Notes: generated from the letters alone by a model not told the origin. A DNA stretch of 58,919 nucleotides from Acidovorax sp. GW101-3H11 (GCF_001633105.1 NZ_LUKZ01000009.1:1206563-1265481); one strand, 5' to 3'; shown: positions 8,154 through 16,784, numbered from the stretch's first letter. Made by a program: numbers and translations.

Positions 8154-9409
8154 GAATCCAGCACCATGAAGCCCGCATCGCGAATGGTGGCGCAGCGCCA
8201 GTGCAATCGCGCCGCATCGCCCGTGCCACGCACATGGATCAGGTTGCCCCAGAACAGGGCGCGCAGTTCGTCGTCTTGCAGGTAGGGCCGGGCGCGGCCC
8301 AGGTCGTCGGCCTGCAGCAGCTGTAACAGGCGCGCGCGGGTGGCGGGCGCCTGGGCCAGGGGCAAAAAGGTTTGCCACAGGCGCGGGCTGCTGGCCAGGT
8401 GGGTGCGCAGGGCACTGGGGGGTGCATCGCCGTTGCCCCCTCTCTGGTCCATTCCCTGGTCCACCAGCCACTGCAAGCCCTCTTCAAACAACGCGGGGTG
8501 GCCGCCGCTGAGCGCTTGCAGATCGGCCACCACGGGCTCCGTCCAGGTGTGCTCGGGCCAGCGGTGCCGGGCCAGCTGCAGGAGGTCGTACAGCGACGGG
8601 TCGGGCCAGTGGTTGACCTGCGCGATGTTGAGCAGCGAGAGGTCGCCACTGCGGTACTTGAGGTCGGCCAGCGCCTCGCCGCCACACAGCAGCAGGTGCA
8701 GGCGGCCGCTGTGCATTTCGCTCAGGCTGCGCAAAATGCCCGCCAGGGTCTCGCGCAGCGCGGGTGTGCCCTGCTCAAAGCGGCTGACCAGGCAGAAGAT
8801 GCGTTCGCCTGCCAGCAGGCGGCGCTCCAGCGCAGATTCAAACTCGTAGTCCGACGCCACATCGCCCAGGCCACATTGGCGGCCGATGGCGGCGAAGTAT
8901 TCGGCGGGCACCGTGCTCACGCTGTAGGGCGGCTGGATGTGCAGCACCGAGCCCTCACCATACTGCGCGCGGGCACGCTGCAGCAGCTCGTGCCGAAACG
9001 GCGGCTGCCCCCAGTGCGCGGGCGACAGCAGCAGCGAGATGGGGTATGGCACGGCCTGCGCAAGCTGGGCAAACAGCCGGTCCTGAAACGCCGCAAAGGG
9101 CTGCGCCGCGCCTGGGGCCACACCCGTGGCCCTGGCCTCGGCCCGCAGCGGCGCTTCGGCCTGCAGCGGAAACTCGGGCGCAAACCCTGCTGCGCTAAGC
9201 AGGCGGTTGGTCTCGCTCTCGGTCAGGCGCAGGTAGCGGGTGCAGGCCACCAGCTTGTCGCGCGAGCGCGGGTTGGGCACCGAAATGCCGTTGCGCCAGT
9301 TGTTCACCGCCTCGCGGCTCAGGCCGATTTCGGTGGCCACGCCGGAGGCGCTGGCGCGGATGCGCCGCATGTAGACCGACAGAAGATCGGCAAAGGAATC
9401 GGGGGACAT
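8138..9409 (-). CDS. XRE-type HTH protein with degenerate AAA-like ATPase domain
   Basis: The 423-residue protein begins with an XRE-like helix-turn-helix (residues about 21-45, SGVATEIGLSREAVNNWRNG). The remainder follows the AAA ATPase plan but with broken catalytic motifs. The P-loop position reads LLLSPAHWGQPPF (127-138) without the GK(S/T) signature, and the Walker B position reads RIFCLVSRFEQG (203-214) without DE. A sensor-like RLHLLLCGG (236-244) and a LSGGHPALFEEGL segment (300-312) remain. It is therefore probably a pseudo-ATPase that binds DNA and its coupled partner at 5937-8153 (inference). The start was set at MSPDSFADLL, directly before the HTH. An upstream ATG at 9469 is possible. 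Confidence 0.8.
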   Translation of the reverse strand: MSPDSFADLLSVYMRRIRASASGVATEIGLSREAVNNWRNGISVPNPRSRDKLVACTRYLRLTESETNRLLSAAGFAPEFPLQAEAPLRAEARATGVAPGAAQPFAAFQDRLFAQLAQAVPYPISLLLSPAHWGQPPFRHELLQRARAQYGEGSVLHIQPPYSVSTVPAEYFAAIGRQCGLGDVASDYEFESALERRLLAGERIFCLVSRFEQGTPALRETLAGILRSLSEMHSGRLHLLLCGGEALADLKYRSGDLSLLNIAQVNHWPDPSLYDLLQLARHRWPEHTWTEPVVADLQALSGGHPALFEEGLQWLVDQGMDQRGGNGDAPPSALRTHLASSPRLWQTFLPLAQAPATRARLLQLLQADDLGRARPYLQDDELRALFWGNLIHVRGTGDAARLHWRCATIRDAGFMVLDSCSAD

Positions 9410-9536
9410 GGAGTTGTGGACTAACGAAGGCTGGTACACCGAGCCAAAACTAAGGGCAGCGAAAAACATGGGGATGGTGGGCAGGCATTGTCAGCCTTGC
9501 CAGACCGCTGCCATCCCACTGCGCACTGCGGATGCA

Positions 9537-9998
9537 CTACGCCAGGCGCTGCACCATGGGCCAGGCTTTATAGCTGGCGAGGCCACAGGCCGTGAGCACC
9601 GGGCTGTACAGCACGATGGCGCCGACCACCGGCATCAGCCAACCGGGCTCCTCGTACTCTTCAGCCTCGGCTGTCGCGCCCTCCTTCAAGGGTTCCTTGC
9701 TGCGCCCCTCTTCTTTGCCCTCGCCCGAATCGCCGGTCATTTCCTGCACCAGCATCACGGCCACCACCAGCAGCGAGACGGCCAACAGCACCAGGTAGCC
9801 GTATTGCAGCGCGGGCTGCGTAAGCGGATAGAAGTAGCCCGCCAGCAGCACGGCCGGGGCCAGAAAGAACGCGTGCATCATGAGCCGGTACCAAGGGATG
9901 CCGTCCACCGGCCTCTCCAGCGCCCCCATGACCATGCGGTAGGTGAGCGCCCCCAGCACAAAGATCACCCCACCCCACCATTCGATTTGCGTCAGCAT
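9537..9998 (-). CDS. Four-helix membrane protein, unknown
   Basis: This 153-residue protein has hydrophobic segments at about 8-25, 40-58, 63-83 and 122-145. A strongly acidic cytoplasmic or extracytoplasmic loop (about 86-117, rich in Glu, Lys and Gly) lies before the last helix. I do not recognise the family. It starts 24 bases after the stop of the upstream gene (10022-10876) and very likely shares its transcript. It is followed, after 128 bases, by the XRE/AAA pair on the same strand. Whether the four genes form one functional unit is unknown. Confidence 0.75.
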   Translation of the reverse strand: MLTQIEWWGGVIFVLGALTYRMVMGALERPVDGIPWYRLMMHAFFLAPAVLLAGYFYPLTQPALQYGYLVLLAVSLLVVAVMLVQEMTGDSGEGKEEGRSKEPLKEGATAEAEEYEEPGWLMPVVGAIVLYSPVLTACGLASYKAWPMVQRLA

Positions 9999-10021
9999 GT
10001 TGTTGTTCTCCTGAGATTCTT

Positions 10022-10876
10022 TTACTGCGCTGCCACCACTGTGGCGGGGCCGCCGTCGCCAGGCGGGTCGGCGTCATCGTCTCCGTCGTCCCCGCGCAGC
10101 TCCTTGTGTTCGGTGGCCATGTAGTACAGCGGCAGCGCCACGGCCAGCGCCAGCCCCAGGCCCATCCACAGCCAGAAGCCTTTGAACAGCAACACGGTGA
10201 CGACCGTGAATGCCACCGCATGCACCAGCCCCTTGAGCCCGGCGCGCAACAGCAGCACGGCGATGAGGCCCTGCACGGGCGACTTGCCGCTTTTGCCCAT
10301 GGCCCGCGCCATCTCCACAAACGCCTCGGCCGCCTCCTGGGCCTCGCGCTTGCGCTTTTCTTCCTGCTGGCGCAGCTTGGCCACGGCCAGCGGCTTGGCG
10401 GGGTCTTTGGAGCAGGCGTAGCGGTCGTCGGCATCGCCCTCGCTGTCTTCGCCGCCTTGCTGAGCGGGCTCGACCACGGCGCGCCACTGCGGGTTGGCGT
10501 CCATGAACGCCTGGCGCGACACCCACTGGCCCCGGTCGAAGTGCATGCGCTCGGTTTCGCCAACCTGGTCGTAGAAGACCTCCAGCACCGCCGCCCGCAG
10601 GCCGTGGCTGAACAAGGTTTCGATCTGCAGCAAGGGCAGGTCGCTGCTGGTGCCGGTATCGAACTGCAGCACCAGGTGCGACGGCGCCGCAGCCACCGAC
10701 TGGTTGAACCATTCTGTGTCCCACAACGCCTCCAGGCCGGGGGCGCCCAGCTTGTCCGCCCAGCGCTGGGCCTGCTCGGTGTTGTCTGCGCACAGGTACT
10801 GGTAGACCAGCTGAGCGGTCTTGAGCTTGATCGGGTCTTCAAAGAACAGCTGCAGCGTGAGGGTGTTTTGCGACAT
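10022..10876 (-). CDS. Unknown protein with C-terminal membrane segment
   Basis: The 284-residue protein has a soluble N-terminal domain (about 1-140) with the segments MSQNTLTLQLFFEDPIKLKT and LQIETLFSHGLRAAVLEVFY. A charged helical stretch rich in Lys, Arg, Glu and Ala (about 165-195) follows, then one or two membrane helices (about 205-255) and an acidic Gly/Asp tail. I do not recognise the family. The ATG at 10876 is chosen because the sequence looks globular from there, but no clear ribosome binding site is visible. An in-frame ATG lies further upstream at 10922. It is first in a pair with the membrane gene at 9537-9998. Confidence 0.7.
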   Translation of the reverse strand: MSQNTLTLQLFFEDPIKLKTAQLVYQYLCADNTEQAQRWADKLGAPGLEALWDTEWFNQSVAAAPSHLVLQFDTGTSSDLPLLQIETLFSHGLRAAVLEVFYDQVGETERMHFDRGQWVSRQAFMDANPQWRAVVEPAQQGGEDSEGDADDRYACSKDPAKPLAVAKLRQQEEKRKREAQEAAEAFVEMARAMGKSGKSPVQGLIAVLLLRAGLKGLVHAVAFTVVTVLLFKGFWLWMGLGLALAVALPLYYMATEHKELRGDDGDDDADPPGDGGPATVVAAQ

Positions 10877-11102
10877 GGGACTGGAACGGATGAGGAGCGT
10901 ATTGAGGGTGTTGCGTGATGGCATTGTGTCGGGCCGTGCCGCGCCTGTCCTTCGCGGCCCTGTCCAGGGCGCCGTGCAGCCGGTTGACACACTGTCCAGT
11001 GCCTGGGCGCCTTTGCAGAAAGCCCACACACAGTCGCCTGGGTGCCCGATCATCACCCAAAGCCCCTGCATACTCTCGGCCCTCGGGCTCGGCCCGATCC
11101 AA

Positions 11103-11263
11103 GGCAACACTGAACAAGTCCTCGCGGTGGCGCGCGCCCTGGTTGGGGATGGGATGCAAGGCGCAAACCACAGCGATAGCCGTAGCTATCGCGAGGATTT
11201 GCAACGCGGCAGACCGCCCCAAGCAGGGATGCGCGGTGCGCGATGGACTTGTTCAGTGTTGCC
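11103..11263. repeat. MITE-like element A
   Basis: A perfect 19-bp inverted repeat, GGCAACACTGAACAAGTCC (11103-11121) and its complement (11245-11263), flanks about 123 bp. The interior includes GGGATGCAAGGCGC and ATTTGCAACGC-GGCAGACCGCCC, and is recognisably related to the interior of the element at 28945-29122 although the termini differ. No open frame of a transposase is inside. It sits between a divergent gene pair and fills most of the 418-base gap 10877-11294, so it may carry or separate their promoters. Confidence 0.7.
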
Positions 11264-11294
11264 CTCAAAGCCAACACCCCGGAGGGACCTCACC

Positions 11295-12278
11295 ATGCGA
11301 TTCGATACCCGCTTTTATGCACTGATGTCTGGCGCAGCGCTGACCCTGAGCCCAGTGGCCGCACAAACAGAGCGCGCCGCCCCCGCCAAGCCTGCTGCCA
11401 CTGCGCAAGCCGCCAGCCAGTTCGCCAGCAGCCCGCGCGAAAAGCTGGTGGTGGCCATGCCCAAGACCTATGCCAAGGCCGAGACCATGCTGCTGTGGGG
11501 CGACTACTTCAACCACCTGGCACGCTGCGGCAACATCGATCTGCAGAACCAGCAGGGCGAATCGCTGGACAAGAGCACCAACATCGACGTGCTGGCAGAA
11601 AAAGAACTCATCGACAGCCTGGTGTCTGGCAAGGCACAGCTGGCTCAGGTCAACCCCGGCCTGGTGCCACAACTGGTGGCTGCCGGCCAGCCCACGCCGT
11701 TCGGGGTGCCGGGCAACAAGGCCAGCGGGCAACGCAATTCATACAAGCTGATCCTCATCGCGCGCGTAGACAGTCCCTTCACCAAACCGCAGGATTTGGT
11801 GGGCAAGAAGATTGCGCACACCACGCCCACCTCCAATTCGGGCAACCTGGCGCCGCGCGCCTTGTTCCCCGCCATCGGACTGATGCCAGACCAGAACTAC
11901 GAAGTGGTGTTCTCCAACGGCCATGAGCGCTCTGTCACGGGCGTGATGCACGGCTTCTACCCGGCGGCTGCCGTGGCCAGTGACCTGTACCAGCGCATGG
12001 TGGTGAAGGGTGATGTGAAGGGCTCCAGCATCCGCACGCTGTGGGAAAGCCCGCCCTTCATGACCGAGACCTGGACGATGGGCAAGGATGTCTCGCCCGA
12101 CGTGCAGGCGCGTGTGAAGAAGTGCTCCTTCAGCTACAGCTTTTCGCCCAAGCTGCGGCAGCTTCTGCCCGGCAACGACACCTTCCTGCCCATCAACTTT
12201 GAACGCGACTTTGGGACCGTGATGGAGGTCTACAACAAGACGCAGAAGGCGCAAGCAGCCAAGGCGGCTGCCAAGTAG
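11295..12278 (+). CDS. PhnD-like periplasmic substrate-binding protein
   Basis: The 327-residue protein starts with a signal peptide cleaved around PVAAQ. The mature part has segments typical of phosphate/phosphite/phosphonate-type (PhnD superfamily) binding proteins: LVSGKAQLAQVNPGLVPQL, YKLILIARVDSPFTKPQDL, VGKKIAHTTPTSNSGN and VVFSNGHERSVTGVMHG. No ABC permease or ATPase gene is adjacent, so it may be an orphan receptor or part of a sensory system (inference). The ATG at 11295 has GGAGG nine bases upstream. Reading frames that extend further 5' run through the MITE-like element and are not supported. Confidence 0.82.
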   Translation: MRFDTRFYALMSGAALTLSPVAAQTERAAPAKPAATAQAASQFASSPREKLVVAMPKTYAKAETMLLWGDYFNHLARCGNIDLQNQQGESLDKSTNIDVLAEKELIDSLVSGKAQLAQVNPGLVPQLVAAGQPTPFGVPGNKASGQRNSYKLILIARVDSPFTKPQDLVGKKIAHTTPTSNSGNLAPRALFPAIGLMPDQNYEVVFSNGHERSVTGVMHGFYPAAAVASDLYQRMVVKGDVKGSSIRTLWESPPFMTETWTMGKDVSPDVQARVKKCSFSYSFSPKLRQLLPGNDTFLPINFERDFGTVMEVYNKTQKAQAAKAAAK

Positions 12279-12390
12279 CCAGCAGACTGGAAAGAGGCTG
12301 GGACTGGCACAGCCGGTTCAACAGCCGCATGCACCAGGCGCGCACTGCGGCATGGGGCGTCTTTCACGCCAGCCCGTGCCTCTGTTGGAC

Positions 12391-13053
12391 TCATGCCCCG
12401 GGCGTGCCGTCCACCAGCACCAGGGATGCGAATGGCAGGTGGTGCATCAGCTCCCGCAACACGAGCAGCGTGCCAGCAAAGGCGGGGTCTTCCGGCAGGC
12501 CCTCGTGCGCGGCGGGGCGGCCTTCAGACACAGCCGCCAGGCGGTTGAACAAGCGCTCCATGGCGTCGAGCGTCAGCACCCGCTGCGGCCCGGGCGGCAC
12601 ACCTGCCAAGGTTGCCAGCCCGTGCAGCGCCGCGTCGGTAGACCACGGAGCCCACACTTGCCCCTGCGGCAGCAAGCCCTGCAACTGGCGGTGGGCGATG
12701 TGCACTTCATCCTCGACCGCAGCAATCGCATTCTCCAGCTCCAGCGGGGCCGGTATGGCGCCTCGAAAGAACTGCCGTGCCGTGCGTGCGCCGCCCAGCG
12801 GCAAGCGCAGCCTCACAGTGGGGTCAGGGGTGCCGGTGCCCGCCGCCCAGCTCACCTGCTCGGCCCCCAGGTGCAGGCCACTGCACCATGTGCCCGGCGA
12901 GGCCTGGCGCTGCGCCTGTTGGTAGCTGCGCACAGCGGGGTCGTCGGCGGGCAGATCCGGTGCCCGCGTTGGCGCGATCGAATCTGCAGAAGCCACAGCG
13001 TCTTCGGTCAAAGGGAACGAGGCAGGCACAGGGGACGAAAAGGGATGGTTCAC
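12391..13053 (-). CDS. Hypothetical protein
   Basis: The 220-residue frame has codon bias like its neighbours and no membrane helix or signal peptide. The N-terminal ~40 residues are Pro/Ala/Ser-rich. The rest looks globular, with LRLPLGGARTARQFFRG, a helical LENAIAAVEDEVHIAHRQL, and a hydrophobic C-terminus. I do not recognise a family. The start is uncertain: the GTG at 13053 has AAGGAG upstream and is preferred over a GTG at 13080. It is convergent with the PhnD-like gene. Confidence 0.6.
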   Translation of the reverse strand: MNHPFSSPVPASFPLTEDAVASADSIAPTRAPDLPADDPAVRSYQQAQRQASPGTWCSGLHLGAEQVSWAAGTGTPDPTVRLRLPLGGARTARQFFRGAIPAPLELENAIAAVEDEVHIAHRQLQGLLPQGQVWAPWSTDAALHGLATLAGVPPGPQRVLTLDAMERLFNRLAAVSEGRPAAHEGLPEDPAFAGTLLVLRELMHHLPFASLVLVDGTPGA

Positions 13054-13344
13054 AAGGCTCCTTGATCGCAGAACGGCCACACAGAACAGGCCATGAAACG
13101 CCGCCGCCCGAGGCCCAGTTGCACTCTACCCCCGTCACCATCCCCTGCACACAGAAACGCGCAAAGGGCGCAGGCCAAGGCGGCGCAGGCAGCGCGCATG
13201 GCGACACCCGGCGCGCCGCGCCGCCGACAGCGCGCGCCAGCGCCTTCCTACACCGTGCCGCATGTGCCGTACCTACAGTCGGTTGCCAGGCAAGCGCTGC
13301 AGCCAGCGCCCCACACACAACAACAGCCCCCAGGAGACACCGCC

Positions 13345-13944
13345 ATGCACGCTATCTGCACCACGCCCCGCCGCGCCCCCTGGCCTTGGATCGTGGGCGC
13401 AGCCGCGTTGATGGGGGCGCTGGTGCTGTCGGCCTGCTCCACACCGCGCGCACCCGAGGGCGTGCAGTCCGTCACAGGTTTTGATGTGGACCGCTACACA
13501 GGGCACTGGCACGAGGTGGCGCGCATCGAAAACTCCTTTGAGCGTGGCCTGACGCAGGCCACGGCCACGTACAACCGCAGCGCAGACAACACCATCAAGG
13601 TGGTGAACCGGGGCTATGACCCTGTGCGCAAGCAGTGGAAGGAAGCGAAGGGCCGCGCCGAGTTTGTGGACAGCCCCAACCGCGCCGCCCTCAAGGTGTC
13701 GTTCTTCGGACCGTTTTATGGCGGCTACAACGTGGTGGCGCTGGACGAGAACTACCAGTGGGCCCTGGTGGTGGGCTCCAGCACCGACTATGTGTGGGTG
13801 CTGTCACGCACCCCCACCCTGCCCTGGCATGTGCGCGAGCACCTGATGGAGCGCGCACAGGCCCTGGGGGTGGATGTGCGCAAGATCGTGTGGGCACAGC
13901 CCGGCGTGGAGCAACATGCGCGGCGCCTGGCGGTCAGGACCTGA
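13345..13944 (+). CDS. blc: Outer-membrane lipocalin (Blc-type) lipoprotein
   Basis: The 199-residue precursor has a signal peptide ending in the lipobox LSAC, with the lipidated Cys at about residue 32. The mature protein begins the lipocalin fold with VDRYTGHWHEVARIENSFERG, the Blc form of the G-x-W motif, and continues with ATYNRSADNTIKVVNRGYD and the late YVWVLSRTPTLP motif. Bacterial lipocalins of this type are anchored at the outer membrane and bind lipids such as lysophospholipids under envelope stress. AGGAGACACC before the ATG at 13345 supports this start. The 291-base stretch before it (13054-13344) shows no supported gene. Confidence 0.92.
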   Translation: MHAICTTPRRAPWPWIVGAAALMGALVLSACSTPRAPEGVQSVTGFDVDRYTGHWHEVARIENSFERGLTQATATYNRSADNTIKVVNRGYDPVRKQWKEAKGRAEFVDSPNRAALKVSFFGPFYGGYNVVALDENYQWALVVGSSTDYVWVLSRTPTLPWHVREHLMERAQALGVDVRKIVWAQPGVEQHARRLAVRT

Positions 13945-14012
13945 TCGGCACTCGACGCACCAGGCCCCCCTGCAGGATCGAGGCCAAAGGCCAAGCCTCT
14001 GGCGCAACAGGG

Positions 14013-14082
14013 GATAATCAAATTTGATAGCAGCTCGCGCATAGCAGACAGGCGCAAGCAGCCAATTTGACTCTCAAATTAT
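14013..14082 (+). repeat. Dispersed ~60-bp repeat, copy 4
   Basis: It contains TTTGATAGCAGCTCGCGC, GGCGCAAGCAGCCAATTTGA and TCAAATTAT. It lies between the convergent lipocalin and yejF genes. Its last bases include the TAA stop codon of yejF (14079-14081). Confidence 0.6.
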
Positions 14083-15719
14083 CCGCCAGGCACTGTGGCG
14101 GCAGCCACCAGCCGCTGGGTGTACGGGTGCTGGGGGGCATCCAGCACATCCACCACGCTGCCGCTTTCCAGCACCGCGCCGTCCTTCATGACCAGCACAT
14201 CGTGCGCCATGGCACGGATCACATCCACGTCGTGGGTGATGAGCAGATAGCTCAGGCCCTTTTCTTTTTGCAGGCGCTGCAGCAAGCCCAGCACCTGCTG
14301 CTGGATGGTCACATCCAGCGCGCTGGTGGGCTCGTCGAGCACCAGCACCTGCGGCTGCACGATGAGTGCGCGCGCCACCGCCAGGCGCTGGCGCTGGCCG
14401 CCCGAAAACTCATGCGGGTAGCGCGCCAGCAGGCGCGGAAACTGCGCTTCGGTCAGGCCCACCTCGGCCAGTATGGCTTCCACACGGCTGCGGCGCTCGG
14501 CCACGGTGAGTGTGGGCTCGTGTACCTTGAGTCCCTCGCCCACGATCTCCTCGACCGTGAGGCGGGGCGACAGGGACGAGAACGGGTCCTGAAACACCAC
14601 CTGCACCCGGCGGCGCAGCTGCTGGTTGGCAGGCGTGTTGCGCATGGCGGGCTGCTGCCAGGCTTGGCCGCCCACCTGCAGTTGTCCTGTCGAGGGCAAC
14701 AGCCCCAGGATGGCCTGGGCCAGGGTGGACTTGCCCGAACCGGATTCGCCCACCACGCCCAGTGTCTGGCCGGGCAGCAATTGCAGCGTGGCGCCCTGCA
14801 CGGCCACAAACTCGCCCTTTTTGAACCAGCCTTGGATGCCCGGCAGCGGCGTGGGGTAGACCACGCGCAGGTCTTGCGTCTGCACCACGGGCGCCGTGCC
14901 AGCAGGCGGGTCGGCCAGGGCCACATCGCGGCGCGGCTGGCTGGCAATCAGGCGGCGGGTGTAGGCGTGTTGCGGCGCGCCGAATACTTCGGCTACCGGG
15001 CCTTGCTCTACCAGCACGCCCTGCTCCATCACGGCCACGCGGTCGGCAAAGCGGCGCACCAGGTTCAGGTCGTGCGTGATGAGCAGCACGGCCATGCCGG
15101 TCTGGCGTTGCAGGTCGCTCAGCAAATCCAGAATCTGCCCGCGCAGGCTCACGTCCAGCGCGGTGGTGGGCTCGTCGGCCAACAGCAGCTTGGGCGCGCT
15201 GGCCAGGGCCATGGCGATCATGGCGCGCTGGCGCTGGCCGCCGCTGAGCTGGTGCGGAAAGCTGCCCGCCCGGCGCGCGGGCTCGGGGATTCCGGTCTGC
15301 GCCAGCAGATCGATGGTGGCCTGCGCGCACTGCACGCCCGTGAGGCCGCGCTTGAGCTGCAAAATTTCGGCAATCTGCGCGCCAATCGTCATCAGCGGGT
15401 TGAGCGCCGTCATGGGCTCCTGGAACACCATGGCGATGTCGTCGCCGCGCACGCCGCGCATCTCGCGCTCGGTCAGCGCCAGCAGGTCGCCCCGGCCTTG
15501 AAGATGGGCCTGCCCGGTGATGGCGGCATCGCCCGCCAGGCGCAGCAGGCTCAAGGCGGTGATGGTCTTGCCCGAGCCAGACTCGCCCACCAGCGCGAGT
15601 TTCTCGCCAGCGGCAATGTGGAGATTGACACCCCGCACCACCTCTTTGGTGCCAAAGCGCACATGCAGGTCCTGCACCTGCAGCAGGGGTGGATTGTTGG
15701 CCGATGAGATTACGGTCAC
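14079..15719 (-). CDS. yejF: Microcin C/oligopeptide ABC transporter, fused dual ATPase YejF
   Basis: The 546-residue protein holds two complete ABC ATPase domains. The first has Walker A GESGSGKT at about 45-52 and signature LSGGQRQR. The second has Walker A GESGSGKST, signature FSGGQRQRL and Walker B VLVLDEPTSALD. This tandem form is the YejF arrangement. The protein powers import of oligopeptides delivered by YejA. Its GTG start overlaps the yejE stop by four bases (GTGA), showing translational coupling. The last codon lies in a dispersed repeat. Confidence 0.93.
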   Translation of the reverse strand: MTVISSANNPPLLQVQDLHVRFGTKEVVRGVNLHIAAGEKLALVGESGSGKTITALSLLRLAGDAAITGQAHLQGRGDLLALTEREMRGVRGDDIAMVFQEPMTALNPLMTIGAQIAEILQLKRGLTGVQCAQATIDLLAQTGIPEPARRAGSFPHQLSGGQRQRAMIAMALASAPKLLLADEPTTALDVSLRGQILDLLSDLQRQTGMAVLLITHDLNLVRRFADRVAVMEQGVLVEQGPVAEVFGAPQHAYTRRLIASQPRRDVALADPPAGTAPVVQTQDLRVVYPTPLPGIQGWFKKGEFVAVQGATLQLLPGQTLGVVGESGSGKSTLAQAILGLLPSTGQLQVGGQAWQQPAMRNTPANQQLRRRVQVVFQDPFSSLSPRLTVEEIVGEGLKVHEPTLTVAERRSRVEAILAEVGLTEAQFPRLLARYPHEFSGGQRQRLAVARALIVQPQVLVLDEPTSALDVTIQQQVLGLLQRLQKEKGLSYLLITHDVDVIRAMAHDVLVMKDGAVLESGSVVDVLDAPQHPYTQRLVAAATVPGG

Positions 15720-16771
15720 AGGTCGGCCTTTCTGGGGTCCAGCGCATCGCGCAGTGCGTCGCCCATGAAGGTGAGCAAGAGAAGGGTAGTGACCAGCACG
15801 CCAAAGGTCGAAAGCGAAATCCACCACGCGTCGATGCTGTTCTTGCCCTGGCTCAGCAGCTCGCCCAGCGACGGTGTGCCAGGCGGCACGCCCAGGCCCA
15901 GAAAGTCGAGCGAGGTGAGCGCAAGGATGGCCGCACTCATGCGGAACGGCAGGAAGGTGACCACGGGCGTCAGGCTGTTGGGCAGGATATGGCGCCAGAT
16001 GATCTGCAGGTTGCCCACCCCCAGGGCTCGCGCAGCCTTCACATAGTCCAGTTGGCGGTTGCGCAGGAACTCGGCGCGCACGTAGTCCGACAGCCCCATC
16101 CAGCCAAACAGGCTGAGCAAGATGAGCAGCAGCGAAATGCTGGGCGCAAACACCGCACTGAAGATGATGAGCAGGTACAGCTCGGGCATGGAGCCCCAGA
16201 TCTCGATGAAGCGCTGGAACGCAAGGTCGATCTTGCCACCAAAGAAGCCCTGGATGGCCCCCGTGACAACGCCCAGCAGCACGCCGGTGACGGTGAGCGC
16301 CAGGCCAAACAGCACACTCACCCGAAAGCCATAGAGCAGCTGCGCCAGCAGGTCACGCCCCCGGTCGTCCGTGCCCAGCCAGTTGTCGGCCGTGGGCGCC
16401 GAGGGGTTGGGCGCCTTGGCAAAGTAGTTGAGCGTGTTGGGGCCATAGGGGTTGAGGGTGTACAGCGCCCAGTTGCTGCCGGTGCTCAGCCGCTCCTTGA
16501 TGAAGGGGTCGAGGTAGTCGGTGGGGGTTTCAAAGTCGCCCCCGAAGGTTTTTTCGGGGTAGTCCTTGAGCATGGGGAAGTAGGTCTGCCCCTCGTAGCG
16601 CACCACCAGCGGCTTGTCGTTGCTGACCAGCTCGGCGCACAGGCTGACCAGCACCAGGGCGCAAAAAATGAGCAGGCTCCAGTACCCCAGCCGGTTGCGC
16701 TTGAAACGCAGCCAGGCGCGGCGGGATGGGGAGAGTGAAATCGGGGCAGCAGCAGGACTCATCGGGGCCAT
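15716..16771 (-). CDS. yejE: Oligopeptide ABC transporter permease YejE
   Basis: This DppC/OppC-type permease of about 351 residues has an N-terminal membrane helix preceded by the basic RRAWLRFKRNRLGYWSL segment. A long periplasmic loop with the LGTDDRGRDLLAQLLYG motif follows, then five helices with the inner-membrane coupling motif EAA-like VKAARALGVGNLQIIWRHI. The long loop before LGTDDRGRD (with DYLDPFIKERL) is typical of YejE. The start is uncertain: ATG 16771, ATG 16762 or a TTG at 16792 overlapping the end of yejB. None has a strong ribosome binding site, so coupling to yejB is likely. Confidence 0.92.
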   Translation of the reverse strand: MAPMSPAAAPISLSPSRRAWLRFKRNRLGYWSLLIFCALVLVSLCAELVSNDKPLVVRYEGQTYFPMLKDYPEKTFGGDFETPTDYLDPFIKERLSTGSNWALYTLNPYGPNTLNYFAKAPNPSAPTADNWLGTDDRGRDLLAQLLYGFRVSVLFGLALTVTGVLLGVVTGAIQGFFGGKIDLAFQRFIEIWGSMPELYLLIIFSAVFAPSISLLLILLSLFGWMGLSDYVRAEFLRNRQLDYVKAARALGVGNLQIIWRHILPNSLTPVVTFLPFRMSAAILALTSLDFLGLGVPPGTPSLGELLSQGKNSIDAWWISLSTFGVLVTTLLLLTFMGDALRDALDPRKADL

Positions 16772-16784
16772 CGGTGCGTTCGGG

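Noticed and set aside
10839..11110. 5' extension of the unknown gene at 10022-10876
   Set aside because: The extension runs into element A and has no family-like residues.
14067..15707. 546-codon plus-strand frame
   Set aside because: Antisense to yejF; no domain signatures and no start signal.
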